NCBI RefSeq assembly: GCF_021390645.1
Contig: NZ_JAJEJT010000003.1
Span: 248,001-312,000 of the forward strand
Origin: Paraburkholderia flagellata
GTDB lineage: Bacteria; Pseudomonadota; Gammaproteobacteria; Burkholderiales; Burkholderiaceae
Reading direction: 5' to 3'
Length of the DNA: 64,000 bases
Positions 26,003 to 34,464 of this stretch are shown piece after piece. The notes beneath the pieces were generated by a model. That model had not been told where the DNA came from and made no database searches. It worked only from the letters and a program-made list of their open reading frames with translations. A program made the position numbers and the translations under genes. The stretch's first letter is position 1. Every line of letters begins with the position of its first letter.

Positions 26003-27841
26003 TCAAACTTGATTTTGTGCCTCGACCGCGGTGGCAAGCCACGCGCGCCAGCCACCGAATTCGGTGATGTCGCGTGCGCCGCTTCCCGGCCCGACCGCCG
26101 CAGGCTCGCAAATGAAGCCCTTGACGATCAACCCGTCCGTTGTCTGCACGCTGCCGATGCCAAGCGGTGCCGGCACCCGTGCAACAAAGGCGCCGAAGCT
26201 GCGCAGTGGCACTTCCCAGAGTTCGATCTCGATGGGCTGACCCGCCTCATTCGGCGTGCGAACTAACGCCGGTTTGGCCGGCGTCGTGCCCGCGAGCGCA
26301 TAGAGCCGGTACTGTTGCGAGGTGCGGGTTGTCTGGACGAACCGCGCGCCAGCCTCGAGCAGTTGCCAGCAGAGGGGCTGCCCACGCAGATGAGCGCCGA
26401 CCACGGCGAGCGTCACCGTCGGCTCCTCGAAGGGCAGCGGTCTCGCAGCGATGCTGGCGTCGTCGTCGGGTGTCGCGTGCGCCATGAAGAGCGCCTGGAT
26501 CCTGGCGCCGAGTGCGGCGAGCCGCTGGTCCGCCCCCGCCGGTGCGATCAGCGTCACGCCTGCGGGCAGACCGTCCACCCGGCGCACACCCGGCACGGCG
26601 AGCGCGCAAAGGTCGAGCAGATTCACGAAGTTGGTGTACACGCCAAGCTGACTGTTCGCGCCGACCGGGTCCGCGTGCACGTCGTCAAAGGTTGGATGGG
26701 TGGGCGTGGTCGGCACGATGAGGACATCGATCTCCTCGAACATCGCTTCGACTTCACGGCGTAACGCGGCGAGTGCGTACTGGCCATTGAACGCATCGAC
26801 GGCGCTGTAGTTGTCGGCTTTCGCAATGACCTCGGCGACAACGGGATCGATATCGGCGCGATGGGCCTCGAAGAACGAACCGAGCGCCGCACGCCGCTCC
26901 GCCACCCAGGGGCCGTCGTAGAGCAGCGCCGCGGTGCGCTGCATCGGTTCGAACGGCACGTGTACCGGCGTCAGCTCAAGGCGCGTGGCAATCGTGTCGA
27001 GCGTGGCGGCAAAGGCCTGCTGCGCCTGCGTGTCCCCGAAGAATGTCAACGGCTCTGGCACAGCGAGGCGCAGCGCTGCGTGGGTCAGCCCAAGTGATGG
27101 TACGCGGCGCGCGTAGCCATCTTTCCCGTCGTACTTTGCCATCTGCAACAGGATTTCCCACGCGTCGCCGACGTCGTGCGCGAAGATCGATATACAGTCG
27201 AGGCTCAGGCACGCCGGCACCACGCCGCGCTTGCTGACGAGGCCCGGCGTTGGCTTGAGACCCACGAGTTCGTTGAAGCCGGCGGGAACACGTCCGGAAC
27301 CTGCCGTGTCCGTGCCGAGTGAAAACGCGACGAGCCCGGCTGCAACCGCGACCGCCGAACCCGAACTCGATCCGCCCGAGACGTATGCATCGGATTCGAA
27401 CTGGCGCACGCCGCCAAAGGGCGAGCGTGTGCCGACGAGGCCCGTCGCGAACTGGTCGAGATTCGTCTTGCCGACGAGGATGGCGCCCGCATCGAGCAGC
27501 CGCTCGATTGCAAAGGCCGACGTGCGGGGCGTATAGGCGAAGGCGGCGCAGGCAGCAGTGGTTGGCATGCCGGCGACGTCGATGTTGTCCTTCACGGCGA
27601 ACGGTACGCCAAAAAGTGGCATCCGCTCGAAGACAGCCGCGCCGAGGCGTGCGTACGCTTCTTCGAGTTCGGCAACGCGGGTTGCGAGGTCGCCCTCACT
27701 CACGCGCGACAACCAGACTTCCGGGCGAGCGGAGGCCGCGATACGGGCGATCAACGTCTCGACGACCTGGCGAGGCGTTGTGCTTTTGCGGGCATAGGAG
27801 TCGAGCAGGGCACGAACTCTGAAACGGGCGTCTTTAGACAT
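26003..27841 (-). CDS. atzF: allophanate hydrolase (AtzF-like)
   Basis: A 612-residue amidase-signature enzyme that turns allophanate into ammonia and carbon dioxide. Residues 1-450 are the amidase domain with Lys84 (FAVKDN), cis-Ser158 (SGGSSSG) and nucleophile Ser182 (TDTAGSGR). The C-terminal 130 residues (VTLAVVGAHLRGQPLCWQLL, then GIGSVQTTDGLIVKGF) match the extra domain of AtzF and of the allophanate hydrolase part of urea amidolyase. No biotin carboxylase partner is nearby, so this operon feeds on allophanate made by biuret hydrolase rather than on urea. No ribosome site is seen; the operator palindrome touches the ATG. First gene of the operon. Confidence 0.9.
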   Translation of the reverse strand: MSKDARFRVRALLDSYARKSTTPRQVVETLIARIAASARPEVWLSRVSEGDLATRVAELEEAYARLGAAVFERMPLFGVPFAVKDNIDVAGMPTTAACAAFAYTPRTSAFAIERLLDAGAILVGKTNLDQFATGLVGTRSPFGGVRQFESDAYVSGGSSSGSAVAVAAGLVAFSLGTDTAGSGRVPAGFNELVGLKPTPGLVSKRGVVPACLSLDCISIFAHDVGDAWEILLQMAKYDGKDGYARRVPSLGLTHAALRLAVPEPLTFFGDTQAQQAFAATLDTIATRLELTPVHVPFEPMQRTAALLYDGPWVAERRAALGSFFEAHRADIDPVVAEVIAKADNYSAVDAFNGQYALAALRREVEAMFEEIDVLIVPTTPTHPTFDDVHADPVGANSQLGVYTNFVNLLDLCALAVPGVRRVDGLPAGVTLIAPAGADQRLAALGARIQALFMAHATPDDDASIAARPLPFEEPTVTLAVVGAHLRGQPLCWQLLEAGARFVQTTRTSQQYRLYALAGTTPAKPALVRTPNEAGQPIEIELWEVPLRSFGAFVARVPAPLGIGSVQTTDGLIVKGFICEPAAVGPGSGARDITEFGGWRAWLATAVEAQNQV

Positions 27842-27872
27842 GAGTCCAATCTTGAATACAAGTTTGGACTCA
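27841..27872. promoter_or_regulatory. 32-bp palindrome at the allophanate hydrolase start, candidate GntR operator
   Basis: TGAGTCCAA at the left is mirrored by TTGGACTCA at the right, with CTTG-AATA-CAAG at the centre. All but the innermost four bases and one flanking pair are symmetric. The right (plus-strand left) end abuts the allophanate hydrolase start codon, covering the position where a ribosome site would lie. An FCD-type GntR dimer is the most likely binder. A hairpin in the mRNA leader is the other reading. Confidence 0.7.
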
Positions 27873-28148
27873 AGCTAGCAGCAACTGTGCCATCGACCCG
27901 CTGGTTGCCGGAGGCGCTTGCAGGACAAGGGGTTCAGGGGGAGTGGACGCCGGGCAGGGTTTGTCTCCTCATCCAGCCCTGATCCGGAATGGGTCGCAAA
28001 TGTGCCCGCGCTGGTGCACGCATCCCGCAGATCGTGCAGGACCTTGCAGAGAGCCTTCGGTCGTTGCCCCTGCATCAGCCCGGTTGGGCGCCGAGTCCAC
28101 GCATATCGCCATGAAGCTCACACAGAGACGACAAAGTTTCCTGACTTT
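27873..28148. other. intergenic region upstream of the biuret operon
   Basis: About 275 bases between the operon-head palindrome and the stop of the leftward ion channel gene. I see no second operator, terminator or small gene that I can support. It should contain the operon promoter. Confidence 0.4.
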
Positions 28149-28838
28149 TTATGATTTGCCGTCGGTGTAACTCTCTCGCGGAGGATAAACACCGGCGAGG
28201 CGGGCGATCAGGATCGCGACGAACAAGCTGCCGGTGATCTGTTCCACCATGCACATGCCGCGTGCCGGGCGCGTAAGTGGCGTGATGTCGCCGAAGCCTG
28301 TGCTCGTGAGGACGGTTATGCTGAAGTAAAGCGCGTCGGCATAAACGAGCCGACCCGGCTGCCCGACGATCATGTACGACTGAGGATAGAAGAATCCGAC
28401 GATTGCGTAGATATACGCCCAGAGGTCACCGATCAACAGATATGCCGCCGCGGCGCCAAACAGCTTGTCCGCCGTCATGATCCTCGGTTGGAAAACGTAG
28501 CGGAGAAGATACGCAACAGTGATGAAGTAGAGTGAGGCGCTGAACATCCAGGATATAGCAAGGCTCGTCTCGTCGTCGTGCCACAGGCCGAGGTACTGGA
28601 ACCACATGGCCGGAATGGCAAGTAACAGCACGATCACGAACGGCAGGGTCGTACGGCCGACCGCTGCCACGGTCGCTATTACAAGGAACATATTGACGAC
28701 GTTCAGGATGAGGCGGCCGCTGTCGCTCGGGGGGACAAACGATACCGCGCCGATGAGCGTGACCAGCACGACAAACAGCCAGAAACAGCGCTGGTAGAAA
28801 ATGCGCGACAGCGCTTCGCGCGTGGTGCGGATGGCCAT
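28149..28838 (-). CDS. potassium-channel-like two-pore-domain membrane protein
   Basis: A 229-residue membrane protein. The C-terminal part is an ion-channel pore: VYADALYFSITVLTSTGFGDITPL. TSTGFGD stands in place of the usual TVGYGD filter. Upstream are hydrophobic helices (LFVVLVTLIGAVSF, LILNVVNMFLVIATVAAV, TLPFVIVLLLAIPAMWF, LYFITVAYLL, LLIGDLWAYIYAIVGFFY), so there are about six in all, without a clear S4 voltage sensor or RCK domain. The start at 28838 has GGAGAG upstream. Ion selectivity with the changed filter is uncertain. Confidence 0.78.
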   Translation of the reverse strand: MAIRTTREALSRIFYQRCFWLFVVLVTLIGAVSFVPPSDSGRLILNVVNMFLVIATVAAVGRTTLPFVIVLLLAIPAMWFQYLGLWHDDETSLAISWMFSASLYFITVAYLLRYVFQPRIMTADKLFGAAAAYLLIGDLWAYIYAIVGFFYPQSYMIVGQPGRLVYADALYFSITVLTSTGFGDITPLTRPARGMCMVEQITGSLFVAILIARLAGVYPPRESYTDGKS

Positions 28839-29035
28839 GGCGATCTCTCCCCTGGTTCGCGTATATCGCGGCCACATCGGCCGGGCCGCGTTTGACCGGA
28901 GTATAGGCGGTAGCACATCCACCCGGACCCGAGGAACTGTGGCGACGGCGGCACTCCAGGCCGATCTGGACGATGCGAATTAAGCGAACACTGGCGACGC
29001 CCTGACGCATACAAATTCCTTACATTACAATATAT

Positions 29036-29051
29036 AGTTGACTTGTCAACT
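29036..29051. promoter_or_regulatory. AGTTGAC-TT-GTCAACT palindrome upstream of the diguanylate cyclase
   Basis: A perfect 7+7 inverted repeat with a 2-bp centre in an AT-rich stretch (ATTACAATATATAG) of otherwise GC-rich DNA. It lies 143 bp upstream of the diguanylate cyclase gene and 198 bp upstream of the divergent channel gene, within a 356-bp divergent gap (28839-29194). It looks like a dimeric repressor or activator site next to promoter elements. No regulator gene is adjacent, so the binding protein is unknown. Confidence 0.5.
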
Positions 29052-29194
29052 TAATAGGCGGACGGGGCGTCTGGATTGCCCGCAGCATCCCGCTATCGGT
29101 GTTACCGCTGTTTTCCTTCGAGTCTGCCCGGATTTGTTAGAACGCATGTTGGCGCCAGTTATCCGGGCACGGCTTATCTGTCATTTGACCCGTC

Positions 29195-31063
29195 ATGAGT
29201 TCGCTCACCGCCCCTGTCGCACGCCAGGCACTTTCTTACTTGACCCGTCCGCGCCGGATTTCGTGGTTGAAGCGGGCATTGCCGGCTATGGTGTTGCTGG
29301 TGATCCTCCATATCGCCGTGAACATCGGCCAGTCATGGCATGATTTCAGCGCCGTGAACGAACGAACCGCCCGGCGCCTCGACACGCTTGCCTCGGCCCT
29401 TGCGCTGCACATCGAGGACCACGCCAGGGTGGTCGATCTGACCACAATTGCTGTCGGCGACGCCATCGAGACTTCGACGCTCAACAACCGCAAGCTCGCG
29501 CAATTGGCGTCGCTGGACAGGGAGATACTCGGCGCGGTGTCGATCGCCGTGTTCGACCCCGCCGGGCGCCTCCTTGCAGTCTCGGACCCGGTAATCGAAC
29601 GCCATGCCCCGGAGTTCGTGGCGTCACCGCGGGGCACCAACGTCGAGTCTCCTTCCTACGCTCAGCCCGTTCACTATGACTCGCGCTGGGGTCTGCTCTT
29701 TGTCAGGGACCATCGCAGCGAAGCGGGGACGCTTGACGCTCGCATAGCCATCATCGTACCAATCGATCAGTGGCTGACGGAGGGTGTCGATTTTCCGCCG
29801 GGGAGCGCGGCACTCCTTCGCACTTCTGATGACCTTCTCCTCGCCCGTTACCCATCCATTGCGGTCGCCAAGACTGGATCGGCGTACCACATCGAGCACC
29901 TGAAGGCTAACGGGCCGACTCCCTCGACGTCTTACGTGGTTTCGCCACTAGACGGAGATCTGCGTCTGGTCACTTCCCGCAGCGTTGCCATCGGCCCGGC
30001 AGGCAACAGCCTGACGCTCGACCTTGGCTTCTCGGTGGACGCGTACCGGCTCCCGTGGCTGCATAGCCTGTACATCAATCTGGTCGGCATGGCCATCATG
30101 ATCGTGCTCCTGATTGGAGGCGTCGTCCTGCTGCGCCGTGAAAACCGGCTGCGTGATCAGGTGGAAACGTGGGGCGCTTTCGTCTCGACGGTCATCGGGA
30201 ACCTCCCGACTCCCATCGCACTGGTGGAACGCGGCACGGGACGGATCAAGCTAGGCAGCGAGACCCTCACGGACATTTTCGGCGAGCGAGCGACAGTCGG
30301 CGAGCCCTTCGCGAACCTCTTTGCCAACCCGGCAGACTGGAATGATCCCGGCGTACGGGGTTCCGGCGAACCGGTTGTCATGCTTACGCGTGCGGGATCT
30401 GTCTTCATGGTCGTGCGGTGCACGGATCTTCCGGATGACGCCGGCGAAGCCGAAAAAAAGGACCTCATGCTCGTCGCCCTGATCGACGTCAGCGAGCAAT
30501 GCGAGCAGATCCGGCAACTGCGTACCGACGCGGATTTCGACTCGCTCACGAAACTCCCCAACCGGCGTCATTTCGACCGTGCGAGCGAGCGTGCAGTGGC
30601 GCGCGCACAGCGAAGCGAGAGTCCCCTCGCCATCCTCGCAATTGATCTCGATTACTTCAAGCAGGTCAACGACACCTGGGGACATGCGGCAGGCGACCGC
30701 GTGCTGGAGGTCGTCTCCGAGCGGTTCAATGCTGTGCTTCGCGAGCGGGACCTGCCGGCGCGGGTGGGCGGAGAGGAGTTCGCGGCCATCCTGCAAGGTG
30801 CTACACCCGAGCGGGCGCGCGTTATCGCGGAGAGGGTCCGGCTCGCCGCTGCGACGCCGATCCCCCTCGACGATGGACACGTCATACGCGTGACAGTGAG
30901 TATCGGCGTGGCGATGTATCAGCATGGCGAAGCCGATCTCTCAGGCGCGAAAGCGCGGGCCGATGCCGCGCTTTACCGTGCGAAGCGCTCGGGACGTAAT
31001 CGAGTTGAGACGGATTGCGAAGTAGAGGTTCGGGCTCCGCTATGTGTGGAGCACGGAAAATGA
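29195..31063 (+). CDS. membrane diguanylate cyclase (sensor plus PAS plus GGDEF)
   Basis: A 622-residue protein. The N terminus has a TM helix (ALPAMVLLVILHIAVNIGQ) and a periplasmic Cache-like sensor to about residue 290, followed by a second TM (LVGMAIMIVLLIGGVVLL). A PAS-like segment follows, then the GGDEF domain from about residue 450. The active motif is RVGGEEFAAIL, with Asp/Glu metal residues, and the inhibitory RxxD (RERD) lies five residues before it, so both catalysis and feedback look intact. It makes c-di-GMP. Its stop overlaps the start of the phosphodiesterase gene (ATGA). Confidence 0.9.
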   Translation: MSSLTAPVARQALSYLTRPRRISWLKRALPAMVLLVILHIAVNIGQSWHDFSAVNERTARRLDTLASALALHIEDHARVVDLTTIAVGDAIETSTLNNRKLAQLASLDREILGAVSIAVFDPAGRLLAVSDPVIERHAPEFVASPRGTNVESPSYAQPVHYDSRWGLLFVRDHRSEAGTLDARIAIIVPIDQWLTEGVDFPPGSAALLRTSDDLLLARYPSIAVAKTGSAYHIEHLKANGPTPSTSYVVSPLDGDLRLVTSRSVAIGPAGNSLTLDLGFSVDAYRLPWLHSLYINLVGMAIMIVLLIGGVVLLRRENRLRDQVETWGAFVSTVIGNLPTPIALVERGTGRIKLGSETLTDIFGERATVGEPFANLFANPADWNDPGVRGSGEPVVMLTRAGSVFMVVRCTDLPDDAGEAEKKDLMLVALIDVSEQCEQIRQLRTDADFDSLTKLPNRRHFDRASERAVARAQRSESPLAILAIDLDYFKQVNDTWGHAAGDRVLEVVSERFNAVLRERDLPARVGGEEFAAILQGATPERARVIAERVRLAAATPIPLDDGHVIRVTVSIGVAMYQHGEADLSGAKARADAALYRAKRSGRNRVETDCEVEVRAPLCVEHGK

Positions 31064-32688
31064 CATCCTTTGCGCGTTATGTCCGTCTTTTTAGCCAAAG
31101 ATTTGATAGCCGCATAAGGGCCGCTGTGCTCACAGCGGTTGTCGGGACGTTGGCCATCGGCTTGCTCGCTGGTATCGCGTTTGGATTTGCGCGCGTCCAG
31201 ATCATGCGCGAAGAGTTTGCAAAGCTGAACGTGATAGCGGCAGAAGTCCTGGAGCGCAGTGAGCGCTCGAGTGACCAGGTGCGCGCCGCGATTAGCGATC
31301 TGCAGGCACAGGATGCAGTTCCCTGCTCACCGCAGAATCTCGCGCTGATGGCGCAGCTCGACCTGAAATACGGGCAACTGCAAGGAGTGGGATATGTCGC
31401 GAACAACCGCCTTATGTGCTCTTCCTATGGGCGCCATGGTGACGGCATTCTGTTGCCAGCCGCGACCTATCAGTACACCGCGGGAGGCCTGGTCCACTTG
31501 CGCAAGGCTAATCTGTCTCTCTCCAGCAATGTCGGATCACAACCTGTGATCGTGGTCACGGCCGCCACAAACGGATACTCGGCGATCGTTTCCCCCACGT
31601 TGCCGATCGATGTTGATACCAAGGCCCCCAATGTTGCGCTCGGCACGGTGCTCTACAGTTCCAACGAAGTCAGAATGTCTCGCGGAACGTTTAATCCAGC
31701 CTGGCGTGCCCGTCTGGGCCACGGCTGGCATGCACAATTTATCGAGCACGACAAGATCGTTTCGCTGTGGCGCTCGCCGAGGTACGATTACTTCGCGTTT
31801 GCCGCAATTCCTGCGAATGATGCGAACGCTCGAATTCATCATGCCGGCATACTGGTTATGTCGTGCGCAGCTTGCGCGATGGCGGTGCTGATGTTCCTGA
31901 TGGTCCGCTCGGCGCGCAAGGCACTCCCAATCTCCGAAGCCATCCGCGAGGGGCTCAGAAGAAAGGAGTTCTATCTGGTCTATCAACCCGTGGTAGATCT
32001 GAAAACCGGCCAGTGGGTGGGTGCCGAGGCTCTGCTGCGCTGGCGCCGGAGCACCGGGGAACACGTTCGACCCGATCACTTCATCGCTGTCGCAGAAGAA
32101 TCTAACCTGATCGAGGAAATTTCCGACCATGTCTTCGAGCTGGCCGCTGCGGATCTGGCTGGCCTCTTCGTGAAATACCCCAATTTCCACATTTCCATCA
32201 ATCTTTCGGCCTCCGAAATGCAGTCCAATGACGTCGTGCCGCGCCTGAAGAATTTCATCGCGCGCGTGACGGGAGCGAGGGCACGCAACTTCATGTTCGA
32301 GGCCACGGAGCGCAGCTTGATCAAGCCCGACCAGGCAATACCGATTCTGGCGGAAATACGAGGAATGGGTTCGTCTGTCGCCATCGACGACTTTGGCACG
32401 GGTTACTCGAGTCTCTCGTATCTGCAGACGCTTGGCACCGACTACCTCAAGATCGACAAATCGTTCGTTGACGCAATCGACACCGCGTCTGTCAAGAATC
32501 ATGTCGTCGCGCACATCATCGGACTCGGTAAGGATCTGCGACTTCGGCTCATCGCAGAAGGCGTGGAGACTGCGGAACAGGCCAGCTACCTCAAGGACCG
32601 GGGCGTCGAGTACGCCCAGGGCTGGCACTTTGCGAGGCCCATGGCGATCGGCCAACTGGCGGATTCGCTCGCCAGGAAGGCGGCGTAA
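31060..32688 (+). CDS. CSS-motif EAL phosphodiesterase
   Basis: A 542-residue c-di-GMP phosphodiesterase of the CSS-motif type. TM1 is at about residues 20-45. The periplasmic domain holds cysteines in AVPCSPQN and RLMCSSYG, typical of redox-sensing CSS domains. TM2 is near AGILVMSCAACAMAVLMFLM. The EAL domain is catalytically complete by motif: EALLRW, SINLSASE, FEATERS, AIDDFGTGYSS, LKIDKSFV, AEGVETAEQ and YAQGWHF. Its ATG at 31060 overlaps the stop of the cyclase gene, so a synthase and a breakdown enzyme are coupled. Earlier in-frame starts inside the cyclase gene are less likely. Confidence 0.9.
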   Translation: MTSFARYVRLFSQRFDSRIRAAVLTAVVGTLAIGLLAGIAFGFARVQIMREEFAKLNVIAAEVLERSERSSDQVRAAISDLQAQDAVPCSPQNLALMAQLDLKYGQLQGVGYVANNRLMCSSYGRHGDGILLPAATYQYTAGGLVHLRKANLSLSSNVGSQPVIVVTAATNGYSAIVSPTLPIDVDTKAPNVALGTVLYSSNEVRMSRGTFNPAWRARLGHGWHAQFIEHDKIVSLWRSPRYDYFAFAAIPANDANARIHHAGILVMSCAACAMAVLMFLMVRSARKALPISEAIREGLRRKEFYLVYQPVVDLKTGQWVGAEALLRWRRSTGEHVRPDHFIAVAEESNLIEEISDHVFELAAADLAGLFVKYPNFHISINLSASEMQSNDVVPRLKNFIARVTGARARNFMFEATERSLIKPDQAIPILAEIRGMGSSVAIDDFGTGYSSLSYLQTLGTDYLKIDKSFVDAIDTASVKNHVVAHIIGLGKDLRLRLIAEGVETAEQASYLKDRGVEYAQGWHFARPMAIGQLADSLARKAA

Positions 32689-32912
32689 CGAACGCTGCCG
32701 GTCGAGCCGCTGCTTCTACAAAGGCAGGTATTTGGGTGTCACCGTCATTCAGTCCCGTCGCTCACAGGACACCACCATCCGTGACAGCGTTGACTGCGTT
32801 TTGGCGTTGATGAAATTTTTATGCGCTGCTCTTGTACTTTTACGTCATCCTGGTGATGTCCATGCTTCAATCTAACCGAGATGGCCGGATGTGTGTGGAC
32901 TGGAGGTCTTCT

Positions 32913-33329
32913 GTGCTGAAACTGCTTATTCCTGTGCTCGGTGCAAAAGGGGCAACCGAAGCGGCGCGGCATGGAGCGTTCCTGTTTGCTGAACGATGCG
33001 TATCCGAGGTTGAGATCATCGAAGTGCTCGATGACGTGGCGCAGGGCCGCGCGGTCGCGTTTCATTCACCCGCAACGCTGCACAGACGGGAGAAACAGGG
33101 CGCGCTCGATGCGCTTATGCGGACGCGGGCGATTCTCGATGATGCCGGAGTTCCGTATACGTGGAAACGCGTATTTGGGCCGCCAGAGCGGACAATCGCG
33201 CAGTACGCGGCGAAGGGGCATGCGGATATCGTGCTGCTTGACGCAAGCCACCTTGGTTTTTTTCACAGATGGACCGTCCTCGCCAGGCTCTGGCGCCTGA
33301 CTTCAACCCCGGTCACGATGCTCCACTGA
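32913..33329 (+). CDS. UspA-like universal stress protein
   Basis: A single-domain universal stress protein of 138 residues. The N-terminal strand LKLLIPVLGAKGATEAARHG fits the Usp fold, and the C-terminal GHADIVLLDASHLGFF followed by TPVTMLH is typical. The usual ATP motif G-2x-G-9x-G(S/T) is not intact, so it may be a non-binding form. I choose the GTG at 32913 because TGGAGG lies six bases upstream; earlier ATG starts lack a ribosome site. Its neighbours do not identify its stress cue. Confidence 0.8.
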   Translation: MLKLLIPVLGAKGATEAARHGAFLFAERCVSEVEIIEVLDDVAQGRAVAFHSPATLHRREKQGALDALMRTRAILDDAGVPYTWKRVFGPPERTIAQYAAKGHADIVLLDASHLGFFHRWTVLARLWRLTSTPVTMLH

Positions 33330-33434
33330 CATCTGCACGACGCTCCTGTAGCCTCAAGTGCTCCGCAATTGTCGGCGCCGGGCCTCGGCAGCTCTGATTC
33401 GTTGTCTTTGCGGGGTCCGCGCGTGGAGGCGGGC

Positions 33435-34313
33435 TCAGTGCGTCGCGCGTGCATCGTAGCCCGTTGGTGCGCTCTTGAGCACGAGCGCAACCAGTTGGCG
33501 ACGGGTATTCACACCCAGCTTTTCGAACGCACGCTTTGCATACGTGTTCACTGTCGATGCCTTGACACCCATGGATTGCGCGATGGCCTGAGTCGTCATG
33601 CCATTGATCAAGGACGAGCATACGTGCGCTTCACGCACCGTAAGCTTGCCGTGGAGCTGCGGAAGCCACTGCGCCAGCGGGTTCTTGTCCGTCACATCCG
33701 GAGAGCCGCCGTCTAACGAAATCGCGCCGGCAAGCCGGTGATGCGCGGCCGAAAGTGGCAGCACCACGCGCGCGAGGTGTTTGAGAAGGCTCAGTTCCTT
33801 TAGCGAAAATGGCGGAAGGCGGCGTACCCTGGCCACGGACATCGAATACGTCGCGCCGTTGATCAGGCGCGTCACGACGCACTCGTCGTGAACGTCGACA
33901 ACATCAAAGAAGAGATGCTTGAGCTCACTCGCGACCTTCTGGGGCGAGATCTGGACGAGCTTTACCTCCTCTTCGGCGGTGACGCTCTGGTACGTCGCGT
34001 CGTCGTTCGCATAGCTCTGATAGTAGAGCTGCATCACCTGCGCGACCAGATCCTGCTCCCGCCCAAAGCTGCCTATCCAGCCGACGCTTCGGTGTGTCGA
34101 CGTTTGCCGTTCATAGTCGAGATGCACGGCGTCGCAGTCGACGAATTGCACGACACTTTCGTACAACGCCCGAATGAACACCGCCGATCCCACGGCCTGC
34201 GCGACATTGCCCAGCATCTCGGTCACTAATGCAACCTGGCCGAGTTGAAGGTCAGGAACGCTATTCGCCATACTCACGACGGTCTGCTCGCTTCTGTATT
34301 GAGGTGGCGGCAT
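33435..34313 (-). CDS. LuxR-type regulator of the polyamine cluster
   Basis: Encodes about 292 residues (start at 34313 or 34271; no clear ribosome site at either). The C-terminal HTH is LTVREAHVCSSLINGMTTQAIAQSMGVKASTVNTYAKRAFEKLGVNTR, a standard LuxR/FixJ output domain. The N-terminal 200 residues show no receiver or autoinducer pattern that I recognise. It is divergent from the PotF-like gene, so it probably controls polyamine uptake and breakdown. The signal is unknown. Confidence 0.8.
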   Translation of the reverse strand: MPPPQYRSEQTVVSMANSVPDLQLGQVALVTEMLGNVAQAVGSAVFIRALYESVVQFVDCDAVHLDYERQTSTHRSVGWIGSFGREQDLVAQVMQLYYQSYANDDATYQSVTAEEEVKLVQISPQKVASELKHLFFDVVDVHDECVVTRLINGATYSMSVARVRRLPPFSLKELSLLKHLARVVLPLSAAHHRLAGAISLDGGSPDVTDKNPLAQWLPQLHGKLTVREAHVCSSLINGMTTQAIAQSMGVKASTVNTYAKRAFEKLGVNTRRQLVALVLKSAPTGYDARATH

Positions 34314-34464
34314 TGATATCACGAAAAATATTGCCTGCCTACGCGGAATTCTCCGGAGAAACCGGGTATCCGCGTTCGCGCTTGTCCTGCATTTGCTGGA
34401 CAGACGGTGCCCGGACGCGCAGATAAAGTTCCTCACGACGAATACCTCAATCAGGAGACTTCTC

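Noticed and set aside
26003..27841. Urea amidolyase reading of the amidase
   Set aside because: No biotin carboxylase partner is present; the context is biuret hydrolase.
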